The notes under the pieces are model-generated. The model saw nothing but the letters and a program-made list of their open reading frames with translations, was not told the DNA's origin and searched no databases. A stretch of 64,000 nucleotides of DNA, from contig NZ_QQAK01000015.1 of the NCBI RefSeq assembly GCF_003384035.1, forward strand, positions 1-64,000. The letters run 5' to 3'. Origin of the DNA: Sporosarcina sp. BI001-red. Its GTDB lineage: Bacteria; Bacillota; Bacilli; Bacillales_A; Planococcaceae. Of this stretch, positions 38,055 to 46,665 are shown piece after piece. Position 1 is the first letter of the stretch; each line of letters starts with the position of its first letter. Position numbers and translations under genes: made by a program.

Positions 38055-39113
38055 ATGAAAAAGAAACTAGTAATTTCAAGTATATTTATAAGTTTTCTGC
38101 TGTTTAGTGCTGCAGTAGTTTTCGTGGGATATTCGGTTTATGTTTTTCTGGTCTATTCTAACATGGCACGGGGATCCAATTATATGGAAGATGAGTTATC
38201 CGAATATGCACAAGATAAGTTTGGACGAACAATTGATATTGTAGATTGGAAATTAGGAGAGGATGATGATCGCTATAAGGCTGTAGTGCATGTGAAAACG
38301 CTGGATCGGCAAGGATTTAAGTTTCTTATTCGTATTAACAAAAAGGGAGAGGTCGCGAACGATAATTATCAAGAACTCATAACTCGTGACGACGTAAACA
38401 ATCGATATAAGGAGAGCGAAGAAATAAAAGCACTCCAAGCAATTGGATTTTCATCGATCACTATCGGAAATGAGGTGTATGAAGAGGACTTGGCGATAAA
38501 TCTTCCTGAAGATATTCAGTTGTTTGACCCAGCTGCATTTGAAATACTATATGATTCTTTACCCATTATCCATCAACTGAATGAAAAAATAACGGCGGAT
38601 ACCGGATATCCTTTGGAAGTGCTTTCTGTAAATGATAAGTGGCTTGACCTCACTAAGAGTTATGGGAATGTAAACTCTATAGGTCAGGAGTTTGCCCGTG
38701 AAAGTCCTGAGATATTCTACCCGAATTTCTATAATGATGACTTGCTTGTTTTACAGGATGGCCTGGAAGATTTAGAAGAGACAATTCTAAGATTGAGACT
38801 TGCAGACGCGAACCTGTCCTGCTACGAATTAAAAGACTTTGAATCGTGCAAACACTATGAAGTCGTTATCGATACAACGGAACAGGAAGACGGTTCGGTT
38901 TTTCATACGAATGAAAAAGAGGACTTGGATGGGCTCTTATTAGTTATTCATCGACTTCAGAAAATCGACTTACCCATTGATCGGGTAAGTTTGTTTCCTG
39001 TACTTGTAATTGCCAAAGCAGGTGTGGAGCAGGATTATAGAGCGTCTGAGGTATTCATTTCACCAATTGACGATGTTAAGACCGTTCGCGATATACGTTT
39101 TCAAGTAAGGTGA
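38055..39113 (+). CDS. Membrane-anchored protein of unknown function (YfjL-like)
   Basis: 352 residues. ATG at 38055 is 6 nt after GAGGA; an ATG four codons earlier overlaps that site. One N-terminal transmembrane helix (LVISSIFISFLLFSAAVVFVGY) is followed by a large acidic extracellular part. Its first section (about 45-110, YAQDKFGRTIDIVDW and YKAVVHVKT) resembles the YfjL-like N-terminal domain seen in Bacillus surface proteins. A second alpha/beta part (about 130-350) has two Cys (ANLSCYELKDFESCKHY). Role unknown. Confidence 0.75.
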   Translation: MKKKLVISSIFISFLLFSAAVVFVGYSVYVFLVYSNMARGSNYMEDELSEYAQDKFGRTIDIVDWKLGEDDDRYKAVVHVKTLDRQGFKFLIRINKKGEVANDNYQELITRDDVNNRYKESEEIKALQAIGFSSITIGNEVYEEDLAINLPEDIQLFDPAAFEILYDSLPIIHQLNEKITADTGYPLEVLSVNDKWLDLTKSYGNVNSIGQEFARESPEIFYPNFYNDDLLVLQDGLEDLEETILRLRLADANLSCYELKDFESCKHYEVVIDTTEQEDGSVFHTNEKEDLDGLLLVIHRLQKIDLPIDRVSLFPVLVIAKAGVEQDYRASEVFISPIDDVKTVRDIRFQVR

Positions 39114-39308
39114 CTATTGCAAGGAGATTGAGGATCAGGAAATTTCTATACTTTACACCCATGCTTGTGGTTTGAAACTCAACTACTTCCTATATTACTT
39201 TAGTGGCGTCTGCAAAATATGATCAACACAGAAGGACAATTATAGTATGCTATTGTTGCGGGGTCTTGATAAAGGACTTTCGTCAATGTACAAGGGACAT
39301 GTAAATGG

Positions 39309-39420
39309 TGTACACAGATAAGAAAAGTAATATTTGGAGTTATTGAAATAGGATTAAGAAGGAATTTAGCTCTATATCGGAAAGATTTTGAAGGCCAAGC
39401 TGGAAATGTAGCATTGTCGG
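39309..39420 (+). pseudogene. 5' remnant of a Gfo/Idh/MocA oxidoreductase gene
   Basis: These 112 bp align with 48311-48426, the leader and first codons of the intact Gfo/Idh gene in this window, at roughly 75 percent. The alignment includes the 19-base identity GGATTAAGAAGGAATTTAG. The start codon is destroyed (a CAGATAAG stretch replaces the CATATG). The frame reads VIFGVIEIGLRRNLALY and ends in a stop soon after. The rest of the gene is gone. The ribosome site of mprF lies at its end. The remainder of the 335-bp gap (39114-39308) shows nothing that I can name. Confidence 0.8.
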
Positions 39421-39454
39421 TTTCATACGAAATGGTTGAAGAGAGCAGGTGGAG

Positions 39455-41986
39455 ATGATTTTTAAAGTGAATAAAGATCAACTACTTACAGTATTAAAGA
39501 TATCGTTTCCCATATTGCTCCTGGCATTCGCGATTTTTGAAATACAAAAAACAGTGAGTGGGATTGACATCAATTCGTTTCGGTATGAACTGGGTCAAAT
39601 ACATCCATGGGAACTTGTGCTTGTCATAATTGTTTCTTTTAGTGCAATCATTCCTATGCTCTTTTATGATGTGATATTGGCTAAAGTACTGAAAATTACA
39701 GTGAGAACGAGGAGTTTGTTGCAACATTCGTTCATCACCAACACGTTCTCGAATCTTATCGGATTCGGTGGTCTCGTTGGGGTAATGCTACGCAGTTATT
39801 TCTATTCTAAGTACAAGGAGGAAAAGGAAGGGATTTTGAAAAATATCGCTTCTGTGACCCTCTTTTATTTAACAGGGATCTCCTTACTAATGTGGATTGT
39901 TCCTTTGTTTTACTGGAACTTCCCCCTATTAAAAGAAACAAAATGGCTCCTGATTGCCGTGATCCTATTGAGCTTGTATTTCCCAATCTTTATAGGAATT
40001 TTTATCATGCGCTATCGAAAAGTAAATGCGTATTCAATTAGTGCAAAAGCGGCTGTTCAGCTCATCATAACCTCGGTAGCTGAATGGATATCGGTTTTTT
40101 TAGTAATACTCTTTTTAACGGTTGTCTTGAATATTCCTATCGAGTTATCTGCGTTGATTCCTATTTTCTTGATTGCTTCTAGTGCGGGAATTGTAAGTAT
40201 GATTCCAGGGGGTGTAGGTTCATTTGACCTCGTTTTCTTGTGGGGAACTCAAAGTATAGGAATAGCGGATGAAAAAATATTATTTTTACTGATATTATAT
40301 CGAGTTGGCTACTTTGTCCTTCCGTTTCTATTTTCGGCTTTACTGTTCGTGAAGGAATACTGGAGACGATGGAACCATTCTTGGGATGACGTTCCAAACG
40401 TCATCGCTCAAAAGATGAGTCACACATTATTAACGATATTGGTATTCGTCTCGGGTATTGTTCTTTTACTGTCTGCCTCGGTGCCGGGAGTTTTAAGTCG
40501 TCTAAAGGTTATGCAGGAATTCCTATCCCTTCCGATTATGAATTTGTCCCATCATTTGACTGTAGCTGCTGGTTTTATCCTTTTAGGGTTATGTAGGGGC
40601 ATCCAATATAGGGTAAAAAGGACATATCAACTTACAATTATCGTCTTATGCAGTGCTGCCTTATTTTCAATAATAAAAGGATTTGATTATGAAGAGGCTA
40701 TCTTTTTAATGATAGTAATGGGACTGCTAATTGTCTCCAAAAGTCAGTTTTACCGTGAGAGTTATGTATTAACATGGGGAATTATTCTAATTGACGTGGC
40801 TGTGGTTGCATTCATCACCTCGATGTATGTTTTCATTGGCTATTTGAACTTACCGACTTCGAAAATTCATATTCCAATTGAATTGCGTGACTATATCATT
40901 ACTGATTCCCGGGACTTATTTTACAGTGCCGTTATTGGGCTCGTGATAGCCGGAGTCATTCTATTTATAGGTTCGCTCATTCGTAAACCAAAACAAATGG
41001 AAATGCTATCTTCAGTTGACCAGGCAGAAAATGTGGAAAATCATCTAATAAAGTATGCGGGTACTGAGTTTTCTCATTTAATCTTTCTGCATGATAAATA
41101 TATATATTGGAATAAAGAAGAGACTGTATTATTTTCTTATCAAGTTTACGCAGATAAGATTGTTGTCCTTGGTGATATGGTTGGCATAGAATCAGATTAT
41201 TCTTCAGCTATCGAAGATTTCTTGAAAACAGCGGATTTATATGGGTATACGCCAGTATTCTATGAAGTAAGTACAAGGGTGTTAGCTCTTTTACATGATC
41301 AAGGGTATGGATTTTTTAAGCTGGGAGAAGAAGCATTTGTAGATTTAGGGACATTTACGTTATCCGGAAAAAAAATGAAAGGGTTTCGAGCAGTTAAAAA
41401 TAAGTTCGAGAGAGAAAACCATGTGGTTGAAATTCTCAGTCCGCCATTTTCTTCAGAGTTGTTGAAGGAATTAGAAGATGTCTCGACCAGGTGGTTACAA
41501 GGAAGAAGGGAAAAAGGATTTTCTTTAGGCTTTTTTGACGAGGATTATTTGAACACGGCACAAGTCGCTGTTTTAAGAAATGAGGATGGAATTATAGGTT
41601 TCGCCAGTTTAATGCCGATGTATGATAACGGTGAACGAATTTCGATTGACCTTATGCGATATAATCCTGATGCACCGTCAGGAACGATGGACTTTATTTT
41701 TCTATCGTTATTTGAATGGGCAAAGGAAGAGGGCTATCATGTATTCAATATTGGCATGTCCCCTTTGTCGAATGTAGGGAAATCGAGATATTCCTTTTTG
41801 AGTGAAAAGATTGCGGCGCAAATCTTTTTACACGGACAATACTTTTATCATTTCCAAGGATTAAAAAACTTTAAACAGAAATATGCAGATTCTTGGGAAG
41901 CGAAATATGTAGCCTATCGAAAGAAATCATCGCTGCCATTTACAATTGCTCAAATAACATTGCTGATTGGACGTAAAGGTAAATAG
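39455..41986 (+). CDS. mprF: Bifunctional lysylphosphatidylglycerol flippase/synthetase MprF
   Basis: About 843 residues. The start is uncertain. GTG 39449, ATG 39455 and GTG 39467 are all in frame near AGGTGGAG; the last gives an N terminus (NKDQLLTVLKISFPILLL) most like other MprF proteins. The N-terminal half (about 1-510) has roughly 14 transmembrane helices and forms the flippase, with SNLIGFGGLVGVMLRSYFY and MIPGGVGSFDLVFLWG. The C-terminal cytosolic DUF2156 domain (about 530-835) has GNAT-like folds and transfers Lys from Lys-tRNA to phosphatidylglycerol (for example YEVSTRVLALLHDQGY, KNKFERENH and FNIGMSPLSNV). Product lowers surface negative charge and protects from cationic peptides. 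Confidence 0.92.
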   Translation: MIFKVNKDQLLTVLKISFPILLLAFAIFEIQKTVSGIDINSFRYELGQIHPWELVLVIIVSFSAIIPMLFYDVILAKVLKITVRTRSLLQHSFITNTFSNLIGFGGLVGVMLRSYFYSKYKEEKEGILKNIASVTLFYLTGISLLMWIVPLFYWNFPLLKETKWLLIAVILLSLYFPIFIGIFIMRYRKVNAYSISAKAAVQLIITSVAEWISVFLVILFLTVVLNIPIELSALIPIFLIASSAGIVSMIPGGVGSFDLVFLWGTQSIGIADEKILFLLILYRVGYFVLPFLFSALLFVKEYWRRWNHSWDDVPNVIAQKMSHTLLTILVFVSGIVLLLSASVPGVLSRLKVMQEFLSLPIMNLSHHLTVAAGFILLGLCRGIQYRVKRTYQLTIIVLCSAALFSIIKGFDYEEAIFLMIVMGLLIVSKSQFYRESYVLTWGIILIDVAVVAFITSMYVFIGYLNLPTSKIHIPIELRDYIITDSRDLFYSAVIGLVIAGVILFIGSLIRKPKQMEMLSSVDQAENVENHLIKYAGTEFSHLIFLHDKYIYWNKEETVLFSYQVYADKIVVLGDMVGIESDYSSAIEDFLKTADLYGYTPVFYEVSTRVLALLHDQGYGFFKLGEEAFVDLGTFTLSGKKMKGFRAVKNKFERENHVVEILSPPFSSELLKELEDVSTRWLQGRREKGFSLGFFDEDYLNTAQVAVLRNEDGIIGFASLMPMYDNGERISIDLMRYNPDAPSGTMDFIFLSLFEWAKEEGYHVFNIGMSPLSNVGKSRYSFLSEKIAAQIFLHGQYFYHFQGLKNFKQKYADSWEAKYVAYRKKSSLPFTIAQITLLIGRKGK

Positions 41987-41995
41987 TAAGCAGTA

Positions 41996-42027
41996 AAAGC
42001 ACTGTCGTTATGAAGTGCTTTTTTTCG
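41996..42027 (+). terminator. Terminator of mprF
   Basis: AAAAGCACT and AGTGCTTTTTTT form a 9-bp stem around a 10-nt loop with a T run, 10 bp after the stop codon. Confidence 0.87.
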
Positions 42028-42080
42028 TATAACGGATGATTCTTTAGTATTTCGTCAATGATTCATCATGGTGGGAAATA

Positions 42081-42797
42081 CTATTCAACGTCTGCTTTTT
42101 TAATCATTTCATCAATGCGCACGCAATGTAGACCTCTTTGTTTTACATCCATTAAAACATCATCCAAAGCAACCATCATATACTTCGGGGCATCCTGATC
42201 CGAACCAATTGTCTCCCCGCTATCATGAAGCAAGATGACAGATCCTTTCCTGATATTACGCAGTAACAAGCCTTTTAATTTATTTTGGCTAACATCCCGT
42301 TTCCAATCACCAGGCATCATGGACCAAAGCACAATGTCATACTTTTTTCTGAAGAAAAGATCGTATGCATTAATAATTCCCCAAGGAGGACGGTAATATA
42401 ATGGTTTTATGCCTGTTATGAATTCGATAATATCAGATGTCTTCTTGATGTGTTGATGAGTAGTGGTCCATGGCATCATGAACCAGTTCGGGCGGTGTGT
42501 ATAATTGTGTATTCCAATTTGATGACCTTCTTCGTGAATTCTGCGTATGATGTCTGGATGCTGATTTGCTTTATGCCCCAGGACAAAAAAAGTTGCTTTC
42601 ACTTCGTGCTTGTTTAGGAGAGCCAACAAATGTGGCGTATACAAAGGATCAGGACCGTCATCGAACGTAAATGCAATCTGCCCATCATTCCCGCCTTTTC
42701 TAAAAATCCCAAGACCAAAAATTCTAGTCAGAATCCAAGGAAGAAACACGTAAATGGCGATAAAACTTATTCCAATCCATTGCAAGCTTTTTCTCAC
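42081..42797 (-). CDS. Polysaccharide deacetylase (CE4/NodB)
   Basis: 238 residues from GTG behind AAAGGGCGATGAAGC. One N-terminal membrane helix (residues about 7-28) is followed by the NodB domain: FTFDDGPD with Asp46/Asp47, metal His97 and His101 in GIHNYTHRP, RPPWG at 136-140 and LLHDSG with His191. All catalytic elements are present. It should deacetylate peptidoglycan or another GlcNAc polymer at the membrane surface. It lies 32 bp after the glycosyltransferase gene and probably shares its transcript. Confidence 0.9.
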   Translation of the reverse strand: MRKSLQWIGISFIAIYVFLPWILTRIFGLGIFRKGGNDGQIAFTFDDGPDPLYTPHLLALLNKHEVKATFFVLGHKANQHPDIIRRIHEEGHQIGIHNYTHRPNWFMMPWTTTHQHIKKTSDIIEFITGIKPLYYRPPWGIINAYDLFFRKKYDIVLWSMMPGDWKRDVSQNKLKGLLLRNIRKGSVILLHDSGETIGSDQDAPKYMMVALDDVLMDVKQRGLHCVRIDEMIKKADVE

Positions 42798-42829
42798 GCT
42801 TCATCGCCCTTTCTGTGAAAACTAGTTAC

Positions 42830-43999
42830 TCAGCGAGTATTTTTGTCAGTATTCGAGTAAAACATTCTATGTGTATCCATTATCCTGGTTAAGGCGTGAT
42901 AAGCGGCTTTTTTAGTGCGAACTTTTTTTGCGTTCATTTTAAGTGTGGACAACACTTGTGGATCATGTAAGATATTTACCAGTTGTTGCAATAGACCTTT
43001 TTCATCCTTCGCTTGAAGTGCGACTTCCGCGTGCAGTAAGAAAGAGGCATTATCTTGTTCTTGGCCAGGGAGCGGTTTGTATAAGATCATCGGTAATTCA
43101 AGAGCCACCGCTTCTGACGTTGTTAACCCGCCTGGTTTCGTAATGATCATATCGGAGAGTGCCATCAGTTCATGGATGTAATCAATATAACCTTTCACAA
43201 TAAAACGATGTTTTTGGTTTTTCAATTGCTCAGAAAGTTTATCTTTTAATTTTTTATTACGCCCACAAATAACGATGAATTGAATCGAGTCCAAGCGAGT
43301 GTCTTTTTGTAACATATGAATGAACGACTTACTAATCATCCCTAAACCACCGCCCATAATTAATACGGTTGTAATTGTTTGCTGCAAGTAATGCTTCTCA
43401 CGCAATAGTTGACGATCGTAGGTCAGGCTGAACTGTGAATGAATGGGGATTCCCGTTACAGTAATTTTGTGATTTGACACACCTTGACGTAACAGACCGT
43501 AACGAGCATACTCCGAACCGACCAAATAATGGTCAGTATGTGGATGTATCCAATAACTATGATCAGTATGGTCTGTGATAACCGTAACCGTGGGTATCGT
43601 TACTAATCCACTCGCTTTTAACATAGACATAGCGGCGGCTGCGGAAGGGAATGTGCTAACGACCACAGAAGGTCGAACTTCATTCAACAAAGTAATCAAT
43701 CGTCCTAATGTGTAAATCTGGATTTTCTTTAAAAGTACCGAAGAAATTGAATTATCTAGTCTTGTTTTTTGGAACAAGTAACCATATAACGAAGGCAGTT
43801 TCTCGAGCCACATTGTATAAAAATAACTGCCGATGACATGTATGTGTGGGTGTGTCCATTCCGCGAAGTCGATCACGGTCGTTACTATATCAGATCTGTT
43901 TTCCCGTGCGGATCCAGCAATTGCGTGGGCAGCTTGCTTGTGTCCATCACCCAAATTTCCGCATAGAAGTAATAAGTTATAGTCTTTTGTTGCATGCAT
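42830..43999 (-). CDS. MGDG synthase/UgtP-type glycosyltransferase (GT28)
   Basis: 389 residues. ATG at 43999 is 7 nt after GAGGTG; the earlier ATG pair overlaps that site. The N-terminal acceptor domain has LLLLCGNLGDGHKQAAHAI, and the C-terminal donor domain IMGGGLGMIS and IITKPGGLTTSEAVALELP, the diagnostic UDP-sugar site. Relatives (UgtP, YkoN, MGD synthases) add glucose or galactose to diacylglycerol for glycolipids and lipoteichoic acid anchors. Together with the deacetylase it suggests an envelope-polymer or glycolipid function. Exact acceptor unknown. Confidence 0.85.
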   Translation of the reverse strand: MHATKDYNLLLLCGNLGDGHKQAAHAIAGSARENRSDIVTTVIDFAEWTHPHIHVIGSYFYTMWLEKLPSLYGYLFQKTRLDNSISSVLLKKIQIYTLGRLITLLNEVRPSVVVSTFPSAAAAMSMLKASGLVTIPTVTVITDHTDHSYWIHPHTDHYLVGSEYARYGLLRQGVSNHKITVTGIPIHSQFSLTYDRQLLREKHYLQQTITTVLIMGGGLGMISKSFIHMLQKDTRLDSIQFIVICGRNKKLKDKLSEQLKNQKHRFIVKGYIDYIHELMALSDMIITKPGGLTTSEAVALELPMILYKPLPGQEQDNASFLLHAEVALQAKDEKGLLQQLVNILHDPQVLSTLKMNAKKVRTKKAAYHALTRIMDTHRMFYSNTDKNTR

Positions 44000-44473
44000 G
44001 GATTTGCACCTCATCATTCAATTTTCTATAAGAAGATTTGCTGAACAAGCCTCTATAGGAGGAGATCTGTCAGTGGAGAATTAGAGATAGTTCAAAGAAT
44101 TAGTATGCCTAAAATTGAGAGGGGAGATAGAAATCTTAAATTACTCATCAGACTAATTATTAGCTTTCCCAAGATGTTACTTTCTATGAGCATTACTGGA
44201 TGTACAATGATTGGTAAGGTTCTCTGTGAACATAAAGAAGCCAGTGCATGAAACAATCCGAATTGTTTCATGCACTGGAAAGTAACTTTATTGAACGAAG
44301 AATCAGTACTATGATTTGCAGAGATGCAGTCTTTCTAATATTAGGCAGGGGATTGGAAATATTGCTAGCCAACAGGATTCCAATACTACAGAGTCATGAA
44401 AAAAGATACACTACAATTGATCAGGCGTATTAAAAAATACGTTCGATTGTTACCTGCAAAGAAACCATATATT
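44000..44473. other. Intergenic region with a long perfect hairpin
   Basis: 474 bp between two minus-strand units. The main feature is the inverted repeat at 44241-44278 (separate entry). Elsewhere I see no gene; the frames present are short and lack ribosome sites. Confidence 0.45.
44241..44278. repeat. 17-bp perfect inverted repeat (hairpin)
   Basis: CCAGTGCATGAAACAAT pairs perfectly with ATTGTTTCATGCACTGG around CCGA. No T run follows on the plus strand; on the minus strand CTTCTTTA follows, so it may be the terminator of the ger operon, though about 195 bp beyond gerC. A small mobile hairpin is the alternative. Confidence 0.7.
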
Positions 44474-45580
44474 TTACCGTAACGTTCCCGTGTTTCTAAT
44501 TTTTAAATTGACAGTAACATTGTAGTCTAAGTCAGAAGTAACCTTTCTTGTAAGTTCCTCTGTCCATTTCCCTTTGTAATACATTCTAAAGTATTCACTA
44601 ATTCCAACTGGATCTAGTTCCATTTCCTGAAGATATTGAAGGGTATCTTCAACTTCTTCTTTTAGATGTGCGTTAATTTCCTTTTCTAGCTTTTTGTATT
44701 GCTTACTATTAGTTAAATCACGATCTCCCTTATATTCAATTAGTACTGCCTTTATTTTAAGCTCAATAGCAACCTTAGGGGTTTCAGTACTTTTATTACT
44801 GGATATCTTCACTTTACTATCGATTTGTTCTAAAAAAGCTTCTTTATCTATTTCATTGCCGTGAAATGTTACTGAAATTGGGGAGAGCTTGTTCACACCA
44901 CTTAATGCTTGGATTAACAAAGACTTTTCAGTGGAAATTGTATCAATCATTTTTTTGTTATCGAACAAAGCGATTTTTGTTATTTTCAGTACATCTTCTT
45001 TTTTTTCTAAATAGGGAATCATCGTGTGGTATACAGGACTCGTTTGTGTGTTCATATAATCATGGATCGATGTAAAAGGGCTGAATGAATTATGCAAGTT
45101 TGGTTGAAACAAATCATTTAAATAAGCGTCCATATGTTCATTTTCTGAGTAATTCCCGCTCAAAACATCTTCTACATCATCTTTCACAATAACCAAGCGG
45201 ACATTATTTCCGAGTGTTGAATCACGGTATAGATGTTGTACAACTTCGGTTACTTTTCCGCTTCTGGCAAATTCCTCGCTAAATAATAGCGTTCGCAGCT
45301 GATTTAAAACAATCATCTTGTCCGACTCCGAAGATAATTTAACAAGACCTTCTTGAATCATATTTGTATGAATAGAAAATACTTGTGTTGGGACAGGGGA
45401 ATCGTTGGGCGGCAGTGGAATTCCTATAGTCATCTTCATTTCACCATGGTCGCCGAGGTCAAATCCCATGCTGCTTGCTAAAGCCAAATCCTCTAATGAC
45501 GGTTGTGTTTGTTCACGATCACTGCATCCAGTTGTCAAGATTACACTAACGAGAAAAAATAGGATTATAACTTTCCTCAT
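44474..45580 (-). CDS. Spore germination protein, Ger(x)C family lipoprotein
   Basis: 368 residues from ATG overlapping the gerB-like stop by 4 bp. Signal peptide with lipobox (VILTTGCSDR). The Ger(x)C body follows: EDLALASSMGFDLGDHGEMKMT at the N terminus, LRTLLFSEEFAR and the helical C-terminal domain with EINAHLKEEVEDTLQYLQ. It is the C subunit of a tripartite nutrient germinant receptor, anchored on the outside of the spore inner membrane. Length is typical. Germinant not predictable from sequence. Confidence 0.93.
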   Translation of the reverse strand: MRKVIILFFLVSVILTTGCSDREQTQPSLEDLALASSMGFDLGDHGEMKMTIGIPLPPNDSPVPTQVFSIHTNMIQEGLVKLSSESDKMIVLNQLRTLLFSEEFARSGKVTEVVQHLYRDSTLGNNVRLVIVKDDVEDVLSGNYSENEHMDAYLNDLFQPNLHNSFSPFTSIHDYMNTQTSPVYHTMIPYLEKKEDVLKITKIALFDNKKMIDTISTEKSLLIQALSGVNKLSPISVTFHGNEIDKEAFLEQIDSKVKISSNKSTETPKVAIELKIKAVLIEYKGDRDLTNSKQYKKLEKEINAHLKEEVEDTLQYLQEMELDPVGISEYFRMYYKGKWTEELTRKVTSDLDYNVTVNLKIRNTGTLR

Positions 45581-46662
45581 TCGCCACCCTCGCTCTTCTT
45601 TGGTTTAAGGATATGGATGAAACAAAGTAAAATGGGCCACAGAAACATCGCATACATCAAATAAAACACACGTTCAAACATCAGTTGTTGAAACTCCTCC
45701 ATGTAGGGGAATTCAACGAGTACGAAAACTACTGCCGCTATTATATAAAGATGAATCTTTTTAGGAGTTGAACGAATTGAATCCAATCCCTTTTTCGCGA
45801 CCCATAAATAAGCAGCAACAGTAGATAGAATAAGGAAAACCCACATTGTGATACCGAGTACATCGATTCGCTCCAGGAAGGATAACTCAACTTCTTTGAA
45901 CAAGTTCAGAACAGGATAAAGTACATTTTTAAGCTGCCATTGTGAGAAAAACATGACACTTACGAGGGAAAAACAGAATGTAAATCCTATGCTAATCCAT
46001 AATCCAATCGAAGCATGTTTGAAAGCTTTTTTCTGATTGATGATGTGTGGGAAATAAAATGAGATAAGTTCGAAACCACCAATCGCCATTAATCCTTTTT
46101 TGGATGCTGTGAAAAACTCTTCCTTTGTGAAGTTAAAGAGAGGCAACGTATGACTAATGTTGCCATCCATTACCCCCCATTTCAAAAAGTATAAAAACCA
46201 TAATGTTAAAAGAAAGCTAATCATACAAAACCTAGCGATAGATTTAATACCACCACTTACAATATAGACAACCATACATAGAAAGATTAGTAACGGAATA
46301 GTGATTTTACGGTTGATAAGGGCGACAACTTGAACTAATTCAATATAACTTGAACAGACAGCCGCTATGATAACGATAAAATATAAAAGAAGCATTATAT
46401 TAATAAGCTTTCCAATCCATTTACCAAATAGCTTTTCGTGAATGACGAATAGTGTATCGTTTTTATACTGCAACCCTAACCAGATGATCGGAATTAGAAG
46501 TAAGTTCGCGACAATCCCAAATAACAAAGGCATCCACCATTGGCTGTAGCCCATGGAGCTTAATCTGTTTGGCAAAGAAAGCACTGATGTCCCAACAATT
46601 ACATTCTGAATAAGGAAGATTACATGATAACGGTTTAAGGTTTTTACTTTATTCATATCCAC
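45577..46662 (-). CDS. Spore germination protein, GerB family (APC-like permease)
   Basis: 361 residues from GTG 8 nt after AAAGGAGG. About ten transmembrane helices of the APC superfamily, starting with LNRYHVIFLIQNVIVGTSVLSLP. This B subunit forms the ligand-binding part of the germinant receptor. Its gene lies 3 bp after the gerA-like gene and overlaps the gerC-like gene by 4 bp. Confidence 0.93.
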   Translation of the reverse strand: MDMNKVKTLNRYHVIFLIQNVIVGTSVLSLPNRLSSMGYSQWWMPLLFGIVANLLLIPIIWLGLQYKNDTLFVIHEKLFGKWIGKLINIMLLLYFIVIIAAVCSSYIELVQVVALINRKITIPLLIFLCMVVYIVSGGIKSIARFCMISFLLTLWFLYFLKWGVMDGNISHTLPLFNFTKEEFFTASKKGLMAIGGFELISFYFPHIINQKKAFKHASIGLWISIGFTFCFSLVSVMFFSQWQLKNVLYPVLNLFKEVELSFLERIDVLGITMWVFLILSTVAAYLWVAKKGLDSIRSTPKKIHLYIIAAVVFVLVEFPYMEEFQQLMFERVFYLMYAMFLWPILLCFIHILKPKKSEGGE

Positions 46663-46665
46663 TGC

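Noticed and set aside
44248..44433. 61-codon plus-strand frame starting inside the 17-bp hairpin
   Set aside because: Its start is buried in the hairpin and there is no ribosome site.
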